The position numbers and the translations under genes are program-made. Below the pieces are notes generated by a model. It did not search any database. It saw nothing but the letters and a program-made list of their open reading frames with translations, and was not told where the DNA came from. A stretch of DNA of 64,000 nucleotides, taken from the NCBI RefSeq assembly GCF_036014015.1, contig NZ_CP107905.1, positions 4,402,001 through 4,466,000 on the forward strand. Reading direction: 5' to 3'. Below are positions 43,509 to 53,308 of the stretch, piece after piece. Position 1 is the stretch's first letter. The number at the start of each line of letters is the position of its first letter. The stretch comes from Streptomyces sp. NBC_00457. Its GTDB lineage: Bacteria > Actinomycetota > Actinomycetes > Streptomycetales > Streptomycetaceae.

Positions 43509-45343
43509 TGCGGAACGAGGCACCGAACACCCCGTACTCCCCGGCAACCGGACTGTCCCGACGGGGCGTCGTCGCGAGCGCGACCCTTGCCGCCGCCGGG
43601 CTGCTGGGCCTGGGCACGCCCAGAGCCACCGCCGCTCCCGTGCCGTCGGCCACCGCCCCGTCGGCCGGCCGGGCACGGCCGCCCGGGGGCCTGTCGGCCT
43701 TCACCGCGGTGGCGGCGAGCGAGGCCGATGCCGTCACGGTCCCCGCGGGCTTCACCGCCGACGTCCTCGCCCCCTGGGGCCAGGCCGTGCGCGCGTCCGG
43801 GCCACGCTGGCGGGCGGACGGGAGCAATACGGCCGCCGAGCAGGCCATGCAGGTCGGCAGCCACCATCACGGCGTCCAGTTCTTCCCCCTGGCCGAGGGT
43901 GCCGCGGGCAGTCGCCGCGGGCTGCTGGTGATCGGCCACGAGACGACAGACCCCGACCTGCTGGGCGGCGGGGCGGACAAGGCGATCGCCGCCCAGGGCC
44001 TCACCGTCCTGGAGGTGCGGGAGTCCGGCGGTACGTGGAAGGCCGTGGACTCGGCGTACAACCGGCGGATCACGGGCGACTCGCCGGTACGGTTCTCCGG
44101 TCCCGTGGCAGTCGGGGGCAGGTCACGAGGCGTGCTGGCCTGTAGCGGCCAGGGGATCACCCCCTGGGGCACCTATCTGACTGCGGAGGAGAACTTCAAC
44201 GCCTTCTTCGGCACCGACGATCCCGGCTGGCGGCGGCGCGAGGCCGACGTGCGCTACGGGCTGTCAGCCTCCGGCTTCGGCTCCCCTTGGCACCGTACCG
44301 ACCCCCGGTTCGACCTGGCGTCCGCCAAGGCGCGGCCGGGCGATTTCGGCTGGGTCGTGGAGCTGGACCCTCACGACCCGTCGTCCGTCCCCGTCAAGCG
44401 CACGGCCCTCGGCCGCTTCACGCACGGCAGCGCCACGGTCACCGAGTCCGCCGGGCGCGCGGTGGTGTACAGCACCGATGCCGAGGACGGCGAGTATCTC
44501 TACAAGTACGCCAGCGCGGGCAGTTGGCGCGGACTGCTGGCGGCGGGCAGGAGTCCGCTGGACCACGGCACCCTCTACGTGGCCAGAATCGCCCCGGACG
44601 GAGCGGGCGAGTGGCTGCCGCTCCGGCACGGCGAGGGCCCGCTCACCCGAGCCGCGGGCTGGCGCGACCAGGCGGACGTCCTCGTACGGACCCGACTGGC
44701 CGCGGACGCCCTCGGTGCCACGCCGCTGGGACGGCCCGAGCGGGTCGCAGTCGGCCCGGACGGGGACGTGTATCTGGCCCTCGCCAACAGCGCGGGCGGC
44801 TGTTCATCCTGCACGGGCGGAGCCGCGAGGGCCGAAGCGGGCGCGGCCGACCCGTACGGGCGGGTCATCCGCTGGCGTGAGAGCGACGCAGAGCACCACG
44901 AAGGGGCGCACGGCTTCCGCTGGGAGACGTTCCTCGCCGCTGGTGACCGGCGGCTGACGTCCGACGGCGCGTTCGCCTCGCCCAAGGGCCTGTGGTTCGG
45001 GACGGACGGGACCCTCTGGATCTCCACCGGAGTCTCGGGCAACGCGTTGAACGGCCCCTCCCGCACCCACCGTTCGGCCGGGAACAACGCCCTGCTGGCC
45101 GCCGACACCGCCACCGGGACGGTCCGTCGGTTCCTCACCGCCCCGCGCGGTGCCGAGGTAACCGGTGTCACCGCCGCACCTGACGGACAGACGCTCTTCG
45201 TCAACATCCAGCATCCCGGCGAACGCACCGCCCGCTGGGGCGCCCCGGACGCGGCGCATCCCGGCGCCGTCAGCACCTGGCCGGACCGCCGGGCAGACAG
45301 CCGCCCTCGATCCGCCACGGTCGCCGTACGCCGGCGCCCCTGA
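43508..45343 (+). CDS. PhoX-family (DUF839) Tat-exported phosphatase
   Basis: A 611-residue exported protein with a Tat-type signal (LSRRGVVASATLAAAGLLGLG, twin Arg). The mature region matches PhoX/DUF839: LVIGHETTDPDLLGGG, GVLACSGQGITPWGTYLTAEENFNAFFG, RFTHGSATVTESAGRAVVYSTDAEDGEYLYKY, PERVAVGPDGDVYLALANS, and GLWFGTDGTLWISTG. PhoX enzymes are calcium/iron-dependent alkaline phosphatases that release phosphate from esters outside the cell. Start ATG 43508 shares one base with the amidase stop, so the two genes are co-transcribed and coupled. Phosphate control is plausible for the family, but I see no clear PHO-box here. Confidence 0.85.
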   Translation: MRNEAPNTPYSPATGLSRRGVVASATLAAAGLLGLGTPRATAAPVPSATAPSAGRARPPGGLSAFTAVAASEADAVTVPAGFTADVLAPWGQAVRASGPRWRADGSNTAAEQAMQVGSHHHGVQFFPLAEGAAGSRRGLLVIGHETTDPDLLGGGADKAIAAQGLTVLEVRESGGTWKAVDSAYNRRITGDSPVRFSGPVAVGGRSRGVLACSGQGITPWGTYLTAEENFNAFFGTDDPGWRRREADVRYGLSASGFGSPWHRTDPRFDLASAKARPGDFGWVVELDPHDPSSVPVKRTALGRFTHGSATVTESAGRAVVYSTDAEDGEYLYKYASAGSWRGLLAAGRSPLDHGTLYVARIAPDGAGEWLPLRHGEGPLTRAAGWRDQADVLVRTRLAADALGATPLGRPERVAVGPDGDVYLALANSAGGCSSCTGGAARAEAGAADPYGRVIRWRESDAEHHEGAHGFRWETFLAAGDRRLTSDGAFASPKGLWFGTDGTLWISTGVSGNALNGPSRTHRSAGNNALLAADTATGTVRRFLTAPRGAEVTGVTAAPDGQTLFVNIQHPGERTARWGAPDAAHPGAVSTWPDRRADSRPRSATVAVRRRP

Positions 45344-45484
45344 AAGCACCGAGGGGTCGCGGGCCCGCTGTCCTCTGACACCCGACGGGCCCCTCCACGC
45401 ACATACGAAACGGTAGTCTCTTCGAGGGGGTCAACTGGAATGACACAAGGGCACGTTGAGTAGGACAAAGCGGTCGGGGGACCC

Positions 45485-47278
45485 ATGACAGACCAGCCAC
45501 CCGGGTCGCCGTACACACCCGAGGCCGGCGAGACCGCGCTGCAACAGGCGGGTGCGAGGCCGCTGCGAGCCGCCGATCCCGGACGTGTCGGACCGTACGT
45601 CCCGCTCGGGCTGCTCGGCAGCGGCGGTATGGGCCACGTCTATCTGGCCCGCCCCGCCGACAACACCCCCGGCCTCGCCGCCGTCAAGGTGATCCGACCC
45701 GAGTACGCCGAAGACCCCCGGTTCCGGCGGCGGTTCGAGCGCGAGGCGTCCGTGCATGCCCAGGTCCACACTCCGCGCACGCCAGACCTGCTCGGCACCG
45801 GGTTCGACGACTCGCTGCTCTGGATGGCCACGCAGTACCTGCCCGGCCTCAACCTCGCCGAAGCCGTCCGCGAGTGCGGCGTGCTGGGGCCGACCGCGGT
45901 GTGGCGGCTGGTCGCCGATCTCGGGCAGGCCCTGTCGGCGATGACCGCGGCCGGGGTCGTACACCGTGATCTCAAGCCGTCCAACGTGCTCCTGTCCCTC
46001 CAGGGCGCGCATGTCATCGACTTCGGCATCTCGCAGGCCGCGGACAGCAGCGCCATCACCACGACCGGCGCCCGGGTCGGCACCCCGGCCTACATGTCGC
46101 CCGAGTATCTGCGCGAGGGCCGCTGCGACACCGCCTCCGACGTCTTCTCGCTCGCGGGAAGCCTCACATACGCCACCACCGGCAACGCCCCCTTCGGCGA
46201 CGGAACCGGCGTGGACGTGATGCACCGGGTCGCCTTCGAGGAGCCGAAGCCGGACGTCATGGCCGAACTCGCGGCAGCGGACCCCGCGTTGGCGGAACTC
46301 CTGTCGGCCTGTCTCGCCAAGGACCCGGCCGGACGGCCCACCCCCCGGCAGCTGCTCGACGCGGCCACGGCCGCTGGGCACGGCCACGCGAACTCCTGGC
46401 CGGAGCCCCTGCGCGGCCGACTGCGCTCCCGGCAACGGGCCTGCGAGGTGCTGGAACAGGCCTCCGCCGAGCAGACCCTCCACTTCCGGGCTCCTGCGGA
46501 ACGCGGGGCCGCCCCCGCTCCCGGCCTCGTCTTCGGACCTGCGACGCCTCCGGACGGGCACGGCGCGTTCCCACAGACCCCGCTCGCCACCGGGAGCGGC
46601 GAGAACAGCCCGCGCCGATCACGACGGGGGACGTACCTCGCCGTCGTCGCGGGCGCCGCCGTCGTCGCCGTGGTCGTCAGTGCCTTCCTGCTCACCCGCT
46701 CCGAGCGCGACGAACCGACCTCCGCCTCCCCCACGACCTCCAGCAGCACGGCCTTCGACGACGAGCCGACGTCAGCCTCTCCCACCTCGCCCTCGCCCTC
46801 CCCCTCCGAGAAGGAGTCCGGGAAGAAGAAGGAGGAGCGCGAGGACCAACAGGGCATGGGCGGAGCAGCCGACAGCAGCGGCGGCGAAGCGTCCGGAGCC
46901 GGCGGCACCACGGGCGGCGCACAACCCACACTCACCGTCACCGCCACTCCCGGCAACGGAAGCAACGGCGGGAGCGGCGGCGACAACAGCACCTCGCCCA
47001 CCAAGGCCCCCTCCACGCCCGCCGCCCCACCGTGGATCACCCAGTGCACGCACTACTCCGGCACCGACCTGACGCAGTACGGCGACAAGAACCGCCGCGT
47101 CACACAGGTGCAGTGCATGCTGGAAAAGCGCGGCTACAGCGTCGGCAGCGCGGGCGTGGACGGCCAGTTCGGCGACGGCACCCTGGCCGCGGTCAAGCAG
47201 TTCCAGAGCGCCAAGGGGCTGGCCGTCGATGGCGAGGTCGGGCCCAACACCTGGGGCGCGCTGCGCAGTTCGACGTAG
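45485..47278 (+). CDS. Membrane Ser/Thr protein kinase with C-terminal peptidoglycan-binding domain
   Basis: A 597-residue kinase. The kinase domain (about 35-300) has GLLGSGGMGHVYLA, LAAVKVIRPEYA, VVHRDLKPSNVLL, HVIDFGISQ and GTPAYMSPEYL, so it should be active. A variable linker leads to a membrane helix (YLAVVAGAAVVAVVVSAFLL, about 380-400), then a Ser/Gly/Lys-rich extracellular stalk and a PG_binding_1 domain (about 525-597: RVTQVQCMLEKRGYSVGSAGVDGQFGDGTLAAVKQFQSAKGLAVDGEVGPNTW). This is the second kinase in the window with a cell-wall-related outer domain. It follows the amidase/PhoX genes in the same direction after 141 bp. Confidence 0.9.
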   Translation: MTDQPPGSPYTPEAGETALQQAGARPLRAADPGRVGPYVPLGLLGSGGMGHVYLARPADNTPGLAAVKVIRPEYAEDPRFRRRFEREASVHAQVHTPRTPDLLGTGFDDSLLWMATQYLPGLNLAEAVRECGVLGPTAVWRLVADLGQALSAMTAAGVVHRDLKPSNVLLSLQGAHVIDFGISQAADSSAITTTGARVGTPAYMSPEYLREGRCDTASDVFSLAGSLTYATTGNAPFGDGTGVDVMHRVAFEEPKPDVMAELAAADPALAELLSACLAKDPAGRPTPRQLLDAATAAGHGHANSWPEPLRGRLRSRQRACEVLEQASAEQTLHFRAPAERGAAPAPGLVFGPATPPDGHGAFPQTPLATGSGENSPRRSRRGTYLAVVAGAAVVAVVVSAFLLTRSERDEPTSASPTTSSSTAFDDEPTSASPTSPSPSPSEKESGKKKEEREDQQGMGGAADSSGGEASGAGGTTGGAQPTLTVTATPGNGSNGGSGGDNSTSPTKAPSTPAAPPWITQCTHYSGTDLTQYGDKNRRVTQVQCMLEKRGYSVGSAGVDGQFGDGTLAAVKQFQSAKGLAVDGEVGPNTWGALRSST

Positions 47279-47324
47279 CGATCGATCCGCGCAGCGCCGC
47301 CGGCACTCGTGTGTCAGTGGAAGA

Positions 47325-48896
47325 TCAGTGGAAGAAGTGCCGCGTCCCCGTGAAGTACATCGTCACGCCGGCCTTCTTCGCTGCCTCCACCACCAGCTCG
47401 TCGCGGACCGAACCGCCGGGCTGGACGATGGCCTTGACGCCGGCGGCGCTCAGGACATCGATGTTGTCGGGGAACGGGAAGAACGCGTCCGACGCGACGA
47501 ACGAACCGCGGGCCCGCTCGGCCCCGGCGCGCTCAACGGCCAGCTTGCAGGAGTCGACCCGGTTCACCTGCCCCATCCCCACGCCGACCGAAGCGCCGTC
47601 CTTGGCGAGCAGGATGGCGTTGGACTTCACGGCCCGGCAGGCCCGCCAGGCGAAGGCGAGGTCCGCCAACTCGTCGGCGGACAGGGCCTCGCCGGTCGCC
47701 AGGGTCCAGTTCGCGGGGTCGTCGCCCTCGGCCTGGAGTACGTCCTTGACCTGGGCGAGACCGCCGCCGTCGATCGGCTTGAACTCGGCCGGGGGCTGCG
47801 GGCCTTCGGGGCAGCGAAGGACGCGGATGTTCTTCTTGCGGGCGAGAATCTCGACCGCGCCGTCCTCGTAGTCCGGGGCGACGATGACCTCGGTGAAGAT
47901 CTCGGCCACCTGCTCGGCCATCGCCACGGACACCGGACGGTTGACGGCGATCACACCACCGAAGGCGGACAGCGGATCACAGGCGTGCGCCTTACGGTGC
48001 GCCTCGGCGACGTCCGCGCCGATCGCGATGCCGCACGGGTTGGCATGCTTGATGATCGCGACGCAAGGCTCGCTGTGGTCGTAGGCGGCACGGCGCGCGG
48101 CGTCGGTGTCCGTGTAGTTGTTGTACGACATCTCCTTGCCGTGCAACTGCTCCGCCTCGGCGAGACCGCCGCAGCCTCCCGTGTAGAGGGCGGCGGGCTG
48201 GTGCGGGTTCTCGCCGTACCGCAGCACGTTCTTGCGCTCGTACGTGACGCCGATGAAGCCCGGGAACTCCGTACCGTCACCTGCGTAGTCGCCCGCGAAC
48301 CAGCCCGCGACCGCCACGTCGTACTCGGCGGTGTGCCGGAACGCTTCTGCCGCGAGCCGCTTGCGCGCGGTGAGGTCGAAGCCGCCGTCCGCGACAGCCT
48401 TGAGCACGTCGCCGTAGCGGTCGGGGCTGACGACTACCGCCACGGAGGGGTGGTTCTTGGCGGCGGCCCGGACCATGGAGGGACCGCCGATGTCGATCTG
48501 CTCGACGCACTCGTCGGGCGAGGCGCCCGAGGCCACGGTCTCGGTGAAGGGGTAGAGGTTCACGACGACGAGATCGAAGGGCTCGACTCCCAGCTCGGTC
48601 AGCTGGTTGCGATGGTCCTCGAGCCGGAGATCGGCGAGGATCCCGGCGTGCACGCGCGGGTGCAGCGTCTTGACCCGGCCGTCCAGGCACTCGGGGAACC
48701 CGGTGAGTTCCTCGACCTTGGTGACCGGCACGCCTGCGGCGGCGATCCGGCCAGCCGTGGAACCGGTGGAGACGAGTGCGACCCCGGCCTCGTGCAGCCC
48801 GCGGGCGAGGTCTTCGAGCCCGGTCTTGTCGTAGACGCTGATGAGCGCACGCTTGATCGGGCGCTGTGTGCCTTCCGTGGTCACTTCGGCGGTCAC
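47325..48896 (-). CDS. purH: Bifunctional AICAR transformylase/IMP cyclohydrolase
   Basis: The last two steps of purine synthesis, in one 523-residue enzyme. The N-terminal cyclohydrolase (MGS-like) domain has [21 protein letters not shown] and [20 protein letters not shown] and [15 protein letters not shown]; the C-terminal transformylase has [29 protein letters not shown] and [32 protein letters not shown]. It uses 10-formyl-THF, which FolD supplies. GTG 48896 overlaps the purN stop by four bases. Confidence 0.97.
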   Translation of the reverse strand: MTAEVTTEGTQRPIKRALISVYDKTGLEDLARGLHEAGVALVSTGSTAGRIAAAGVPVTKVEELTGFPECLDGRVKTLHPRVHAGILADLRLEDHRNQLTELGVEPFDLVVVNLYPFTETVASGASPDECVEQIDIGGPSMVRAAAKNHPSVAVVVSPDRYGDVLKAVADGGFDLTARKRLAAEAFRHTAEYDVAVAGWFAGDYAGDGTEFPGFIGVTYERKNVLRYGENPHQPAALYTGGCGGLAEAEQLHGKEMSYNNYTDTDAARRAAYDHSEPCVAIIKHANPCGIAIGADVAEAHRKAHACDPLSAFGGVIAVNRPVSVAMAEQVAEIFTEVIVAPDYEDGAVEILARKKNIRVLRCPEGPQPPAEFKPIDGGGLAQVKDVLQAEGDDPANWTLATGEALSADELADLAFAWRACRAVKSNAILLAKDGASVGVGMGQVNRVDSCKLAVERAGAERARGSFVASDAFFPFPDNIDVLSAAGVKAIVQPGGSVRDELVVEAAKKAGVTMYFTGTRHFFH

Positions 48897-49522
48897 GGGA
48901 TAACTACCTTTCGTCCCTCAATGCGATAGCCGTTGCGGGCGAGCCGCCCCACGACCTCGACGAGCAGTCTTCGCTCGACTTCCTTGATGCGCTCGTGCAG
49001 AGCGCTCTCGTCGTCCTCGTCCCGGACCTCGACCACGCCCTGAGCGATGATCGGCCCGGTGTCGACGCCGTCGTCGACGAAGTGGACGGTGCAGCCGGTG
49101 ACCTTGGCGCCGTACGCGAGGGTGTCGCGGACGCCGTGGGCGCCGGGGAAACTGGGGAGGAGGGCGGGGTGCGTATTGACGATCCGCCCGCCGAAGCGCG
49201 CGAGGAATTCCTTCCCCAGGATCTTCATGAACCCGGCCGACACGACGAGGTCGGGCTCGTACGCGGCCACGGCCTCGGTGAGCGCCGCGTCCCACTCCTC
49301 ACGGGTCCCGTAGTCCTTGACCTTCCGCACAAAGGTCGCCAGCCCGGCACGCTCGGCCCGCGCCAGCCCCTCGATGCCCTCGCGGTCGGCCCCGACGGCG
49401 ACGATCTCGGCGCCGTACGCCTCGGCGCCGGTTTCGGCGATGGCGTCGAGCAGCGCCTGCAGATTCGTACCGGATCCGGAGACCAGCACGACAAGGCGCT
49501 TGGCCACGGGCTTGGCGGCCAC
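48893..49522 (-). CDS. purN: Phosphoribosylglycinamide formyltransferase
   Basis: A 209-residue GAR transformylase that adds the first formyl group in purine synthesis from 10-formyl-THF. It has [57 protein letters not shown] with catalytic Asn/His, and [22 protein letters not shown] 49522 ([11 protein letters not shown]) is chosen over the open frame to 49585 because it gives the normal length and has AAAGG ahead. It is coupled to purH by a GTGA overlap. A promoter-like pair lies at 49638-49665. Confidence 0.93.
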   Translation of the reverse strand: MAAKPVAKRLVVLVSGSGTNLQALLDAIAETGAEAYGAEIVAVGADREGIEGLARAERAGLATFVRKVKDYGTREEWDAALTEAVAAYEPDLVVSAGFMKILGKEFLARFGGRIVNTHPALLPSFPGAHGVRDTLAYGAKVTGCTVHFVDDGVDTGPIIAQGVVEVRDEDDESALHERIKEVERRLLVEVVGRLARNGYRIEGRKVVIP

Positions 49523-49637
49523 GGTGGGGCCCTTTCTCGGGGGAGCGTCTTCCGTACGGCCGGTGGTATGCACGACACGATGCACGTCAGTGGCTATGTA
49601 CGTTCATACGAATGCTTCGCGCCCCCGGATACGGGGA

Positions 49638-49665
49638 AGTCTACGAAGCGGCCGACCGTCAGCAA
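49638..49665 (-). promoter_or_regulatory. Candidate purNH promoter
   Basis: On the minus strand TTGCTG (plus 49660-49665) and TAGACT (49638-49643) are separated by 16 bp, close to a Streptomyces housekeeping promoter, with a leader of about 110 bases to the purN GTG. The rest of the 350-bp gap 49523-49873 holds no gene or recognisable riboswitch; near 49800-49850 CACGTCGTTGTCA-like direct repeats precede the rightward gene. Confidence 0.35.
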
Positions 49666-49873
49666 CGATACCGGCACACCGGGCGGCCCCCATGGGACGG
49701 GGGCGTGGCCGGAAGGTAGCGTCTGCGAGGAGCGGACCGGGGAACGCGGGCGGTAGGTGGTGCGTTTTACGGAGAGACCGCTCACGCGGGACCGTTCAGC
49801 AGTTGTTCAGCACGTCGTTGTCAGCACGTCGTTGTCACCACGTCGTTATCACCAAGGGGAAGACGCTCACTTG

Positions 49874-50695
49874 ATGCCGGACCGCAGCCTGCGACTCCTC
49901 ACGCTCCCCCAGCAGTCGGTGCAGGGAGGGGAGCGCAGCGCCCTGCTGGTTCTGCGGGAGCGCCCCGCCTCGCCGCCCGACGCGCCCTCGGGCCAGCCGA
50001 ACGGCGAAGGGCAGGGCGGCTCGGCGGGTGAGGACAACCCGTTCGCGCCGCCGCCGGAGGGCACGCCGGACCGCCCGTGGCAGCCGCGGCGCCCGTCGGG
50101 CGAGGACTCCTCCGGAGACGGTGACCGTGAGGACGGCTCGCGCTCTCCGTGGGGCAGCCAGTGGAGCGACCGCCAGCCCGGCCGCTCCTCGGGCGGCTTC
50201 GGCGACCGTCCGGGCGACCGGGGCGACCGGGGCGATCAGGGCGGCGGCGGCCAGGAAGGCGGCCCCGGCGGCAGCGGTCCCGGCACGAACCTGCGCTGGG
50301 ACCCGGCGGACCCGGCCCAGCGCCGCGCGCGGTACTCCCTGCTCTCCGGCATGTGGGCCTTCTTCTTCGCCCTCTTCAGCTGGCCGTACGTCGCGCTGCT
50401 GCTGGGCGCCCTCTCCCTGTACTGGGGCATCACCGCTCTGCGCATCAAGCCCCGCACCGCCGACCCGGACACCCCGGCCCCCGCCGGCAACGCCCGCCCT
50501 CAGACCACGGCCGCGGTGACCGGCCTCGTCACCTCGTCCCTCGCCATCGCCCTCGTCGCCGCGACCTTCACCGCCCAGCTCGTCTACCGCGACTACTACA
50601 CCTGCGTCAGCGACTCCCTCACCAACGAGGCCAAGCAGTCCTGCAGCCAGCTCCTGCCGGAGGAGCTGCGGGGGGTACTGGGCACGGAGAACTGA
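49874..50695 (+). CDS. Integral membrane protein with acidic/Gly-rich N-terminal region and two C-terminal helices
   Basis: A 273-residue protein beginning [31 protein letters not shown]. Residues about 35-140 are Pro/Gly/Asp/Arg-rich and probably disordered. The C-terminal half has helices at about 152-190 ([34 protein letters not shown]) and 206-230 ([27 protein letters not shown]), then a short external tail with two cysteines ([24 protein letters not shown]). Function unknown; comparable genes sit beside purN and the DUF6350 gene in Streptomyces, as I recall. AAGGGGAAG precedes the start; TTG 49871 is an alternative. Confidence 0.8.
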   Translation: MPDRSLRLLTLPQQSVQGGERSALLVLRERPASPPDAPSGQPNGEGQGGSAGEDNPFAPPPEGTPDRPWQPRRPSGEDSSGDGDREDGSRSPWGSQWSDRQPGRSSGGFGDRPGDRGDRGDQGGGGQEGGPGGSGPGTNLRWDPADPAQRRARYSLLSGMWAFFFALFSWPYVALLLGALSLYWGITALRIKPRTADPDTPAPAGNARPQTTAAVTGLVTSSLAIALVAATFTAQLVYRDYYTCVSDSLTNEAKQSCSQLLPEELRGVLGTEN

Positions 50696-50789
50696 GAGAG
50701 AAGCCGCCACTTCGAGCGCTTCGAGGGCGCGGTTTCGGGAGGGCTTCCTGAGGACACGCCGGTGACAACTGGCCGGTAGGGCTGGAGGC

Positions 50790-51500
50790 CGAGAACGGCC
50801 ATCCCGAACCCCACGCACCCGGTAGCCGCGCTCGCTTCTCGACGCCGGGAGCACGCTCGAGCCCGTTGGGGGTGCCTCACTCCTCGGCACCGGTGCGCGC
50901 ATTCCAGCCGGTCCGGCGTTTGAGGACGAGAACGGCCATCCCCAACCCCCACCCACCCGCTGGGGGCGTTCGCTTCTCGGCACCGGTGCGCGCATTCCAG
51001 CCCGTCCGGCGTTCAAGGACGAGAACGGCCATCCCCAACCCCCACCCACCCGCTGGGGGCGTTCGCTTCTCGGCACCGGTGCGCGCATTCCAGCCCGTCC
51101 GGCGTTCAAGGACGAGAACGGCCATCCCCAACCCCCACCCACCCGCTGGGGGCGTTCGCTTCTCGGCACCGGTGCGCGCATTCCAGCCCGTCCGGCGTTC
51201 AAGGACGAGAACGGCCATCCCCAACCCCCACCCACCCGCTGGGGGCGCGCGCTTCCCGGCACCGGTGCGCGCATTCCAGCCCGTCCGGCGTTCAAGGACG
51301 AGAACGGCCATCCCCAACCCCCACCCACCCGCTGGGGGCGCGCGCTTCCCGGCACCGGTGCGCGCATTCCAGCCCGTCCGGCGTTCAAGGACGAGAACGG
51401 CCATCCCCAACCCCCACCCACCCGCTGGGGGCGCGCGCTTCCCGGCACCGGTGCGCGCATTTCAGCCCGTCCGGCGTTTGAGGACGAGGCCGTTCAGGCC
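50790..51500. repeat. 93-bp tandem repeat array in an intergenic gap
   Basis: Seven units are in register, with GCACCGGTGC (a perfect 10-bp palindrome) at 50887, 50980, 51073, 51166, 51259, 51352 and 51445, exactly 93 bp apart. A degenerate extra unit lies at about 50790-50880. Each unit contains CAGCCCGTCCGGCGTT, AGGACGAGAACGGCCATCC and CCCACCCACCCGCTGGGGG. After the seventh palindrome the sequence passes into CCGGCGTTTGAGGACGAGG and GGTCTGGGGGCGCAGCC (to about 51530), a repeat known to me from Streptomyces intergenic DNA. The 867-bp gap 50696-51562 holds no gene I can support; long open frames across it exist only because 93 is divisible by three. Confidence 0.95.
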
Positions 51501-51562
51501 GAAGCGGGGGTCTGGGGGCGCAGCCACCAGGGATGGGACGGGTAGGGGCGGCGGGGGCGAGT

Positions 51563-53212
51563 TCAGGCTTCTGGTGACTGCGCGGGCGGCGCCACCTTCC
51601 CCAGCTCCACATGGCCCTCGTCGTCGCCCGACGCCGGTTGCGGATCGACCTCGGCGGGCAGCAGGTCGTACGCCTCGGAGTCATCGTCCGACTCAAGGGG
51701 CTCACAGAAGACACCCGACGTGACATCCGCCGCGCTCTCCGCCTCCCGACTCCCCCGGCTCCCCCGGCACCGCCACCCCCGCACCCCCACCGCCACCACA
51801 ACCGCCACCCCCACGATCCACCCCAACGCCGCCCCACCGGCCTGCCACCACTCCGGCCCGAACCGTGCCAGCGCCGCCACACCGAGCGGCCCACCCGACA
51901 ACGCGGCAAGGACAGCGATCAGCCCCGCGCACAGCACAGCAGCCCACCCGGCCGTCCCAGCGGTCCGCCGCCACGACCAGGCACTGTGCCCGCCGTCACC
52001 GACCCCCGCCCCCGCGGCCCCCCGAGACCCCGCGTCCGTCGCCCGTACCGATCCCACGCCTGTCGCCCGTACCGATCCCGCCCCCGACGAAGCACCCTCA
52101 TCCCCCACCCCACCCTGCCCCCCACCAGCCGCCCCACCCACGAACCACCCCACCGTCACCGCCGCCACCACCGGAATCACCCCCGCCGCCCAGTTCAGCG
52201 GCGTTCCGGCCCCCGCGTCCGGTACCGCCGCCAGCAGTGGGAACGGCGGCAGGAGTGGGGCGGGGGCCGAGGACAGGGGAGACACGACGTGGCCGACGCC
52301 CAGGGTGAAGCCGGGGCCAAGGGCGTACGACGCTCCCCACACGGCCGCGTTCGGGACGAGCGCCATGCAGAGCAACAGCACCGCGAACTGCCCGGACCCC
52401 CCTTCTGTCAGCTGCAGAAAGGACCTCCTGGCCGCCTCGCCGTGCCAGATCAGCGACACCGTCAGCAGCAGCGCCCCACCCCCGACCAGCACGGCCGCCC
52501 CGGCACCCGCGGCGCGCGCGGCGGCGAAGAGACGGGACGGGAAATCCGGTACGAGGAGAAGACGCCGTACCCGCCGCCGCACCCACGGCGGCATATGGTT
52601 CAGCACGCTGTAGACCGGCTCACCCGTACGCCCGTACGCCGTCCAGACCCCCGCCCCCGCCGCCACCGTCGCGACCACCGGCACACACACGCACACCCAC
52701 ACCCACGACGGCCGCAACGCACCCCCCGAGGCATACAGAGCCGCCGCCGCACCGACTCCGAGATAGCCGAGGACCACGCCCGCCAACGCCACCACCGGCC
52801 CCGGCCCCGGCTCTTCACCGCTGCCGCGTCCGTCCACCTCACGCTCGTCCGCCGCGACGTCCCGCGCTGCCCGGTGCAGCAACAGCACCGGCAGCACGAG
52901 CAGCATCAGCGGGGTGATGCCGACCGGCGCGGGGCCGCCGGAGAGCGAGTCGGTGCGGACCAGGTCGGCCCCGTGCGCCAGCAGCCACAGCGCGGCGGCG
53001 ACATGCAGCGCCCCGCCCGGCCCGCTGTCGGGATACGGCGAACTGATCCACAGCACCAACACCAGCACGGCGAACGACCCGAGCCCCACCGCCGCCGCCA
53101 GCACACCGGCCAGCAGGCTCGCGGTCAGCCCGGGCGAACGGTCGCGCATCCGGGCGAGCAGCAACGACAACGACGAACGGCGGCGAACGGTCATCTGGGT
53201 CACGCCCGCCAT
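51563..53212 (-). CDS. DUF6350 multi-pass membrane protein
   Basis: A 549-residue protein with about ten to twelve predicted helices: [82 protein letters not shown], and others, ending in an acidic cytoplasmic tail ([31 protein letters not shown]). The first residues ([23 protein letters not shown]) are basic. Streptomyces genomes carry one copy beside purN, from memory, with unknown function. ATG 53212 or the internal MTVRRR start are both possible. It is divergent from the XRE-sigma gene. Confidence 0.82.
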   Translation of the reverse strand: MAGVTQMTVRRRSSLSLLLARMRDRSPGLTASLLAGVLAAAVGLGSFAVLVLVLWISSPYPDSGPGGALHVAAALWLLAHGADLVRTDSLSGGPAPVGITPLMLLVLPVLLLHRAARDVAADEREVDGRGSGEEPGPGPVVALAGVVLGYLGVGAAAALYASGGALRPSWVWVCVCVPVVATVAAGAGVWTAYGRTGEPVYSVLNHMPPWVRRRVRRLLLVPDFPSRLFAAARAAGAGAAVLVGGGALLLTVSLIWHGEAARRSFLQLTEGGSGQFAVLLLCMALVPNAAVWGASYALGPGFTLGVGHVVSPLSSAPAPLLPPFPLLAAVPDAGAGTPLNWAAGVIPVVAAVTVGWFVGGAAGGGQGGVGDEGASSGAGSVRATGVGSVRATDAGSRGAAGAGVGDGGHSAWSWRRTAGTAGWAAVLCAGLIAVLAALSGGPLGVAALARFGPEWWQAGGAALGWIVGVAVVVAVGVRGWRCRGSRGSREAESAADVTSGVFCEPLESDDDSEAYDLLPAEVDPQPASGDDEGHVELGKVAPPAQSPEA

Positions 53213-53287
53213 GGTCCCAACGACACGCGCTTTCCCGTCGTAACAGGCAAACCACCGATGTGTCGCTCAATATATGCTTATGTACTT

Positions 53288-53299
53288 TTTCGTACGAAA
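53288..53299. promoter_or_regulatory. 12-bp palindrome before the XRE-sigma gene
   Basis: TTTCGTACGAAA, a perfect palindrome in an A/T-rich stretch (AATATATGCTTATGTAC precedes it), ending nine bases before GTG 53309 and next to the AAAGGG ribosome site. TATGCT at 53272-53277 could be the -10. A regulator bound here would block expression, and the encoded XRE protein is the obvious candidate. Confidence 0.5.
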
Positions 53300-53308
53300 G
53301 GGCGAGCC

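Noticed and set aside
45344..45484. Terminator after PhoX
   Set aside because: GCGGGCCCGC and GACGGGCCCCTC give only short, competing stems, not a convincing hairpin.
49523..49873. ZTP or purine riboswitch before purNH
   Set aside because: No recognisable pseudoknot core or conserved GGGC/CCGCC pattern in the leader.
49835..51460. 541-codon minus-strand and 285-codon plus-strand frames over the 93-bp array
   Set aside because: They stay open only because the repeat unit is divisible by three and GC-rich; no ribosome site, and the repeats look like intergenic elements.
50790..51500. CRISPR array
   Set aside because: Units are contiguous copies with no unique spacers, and no cas gene is present.
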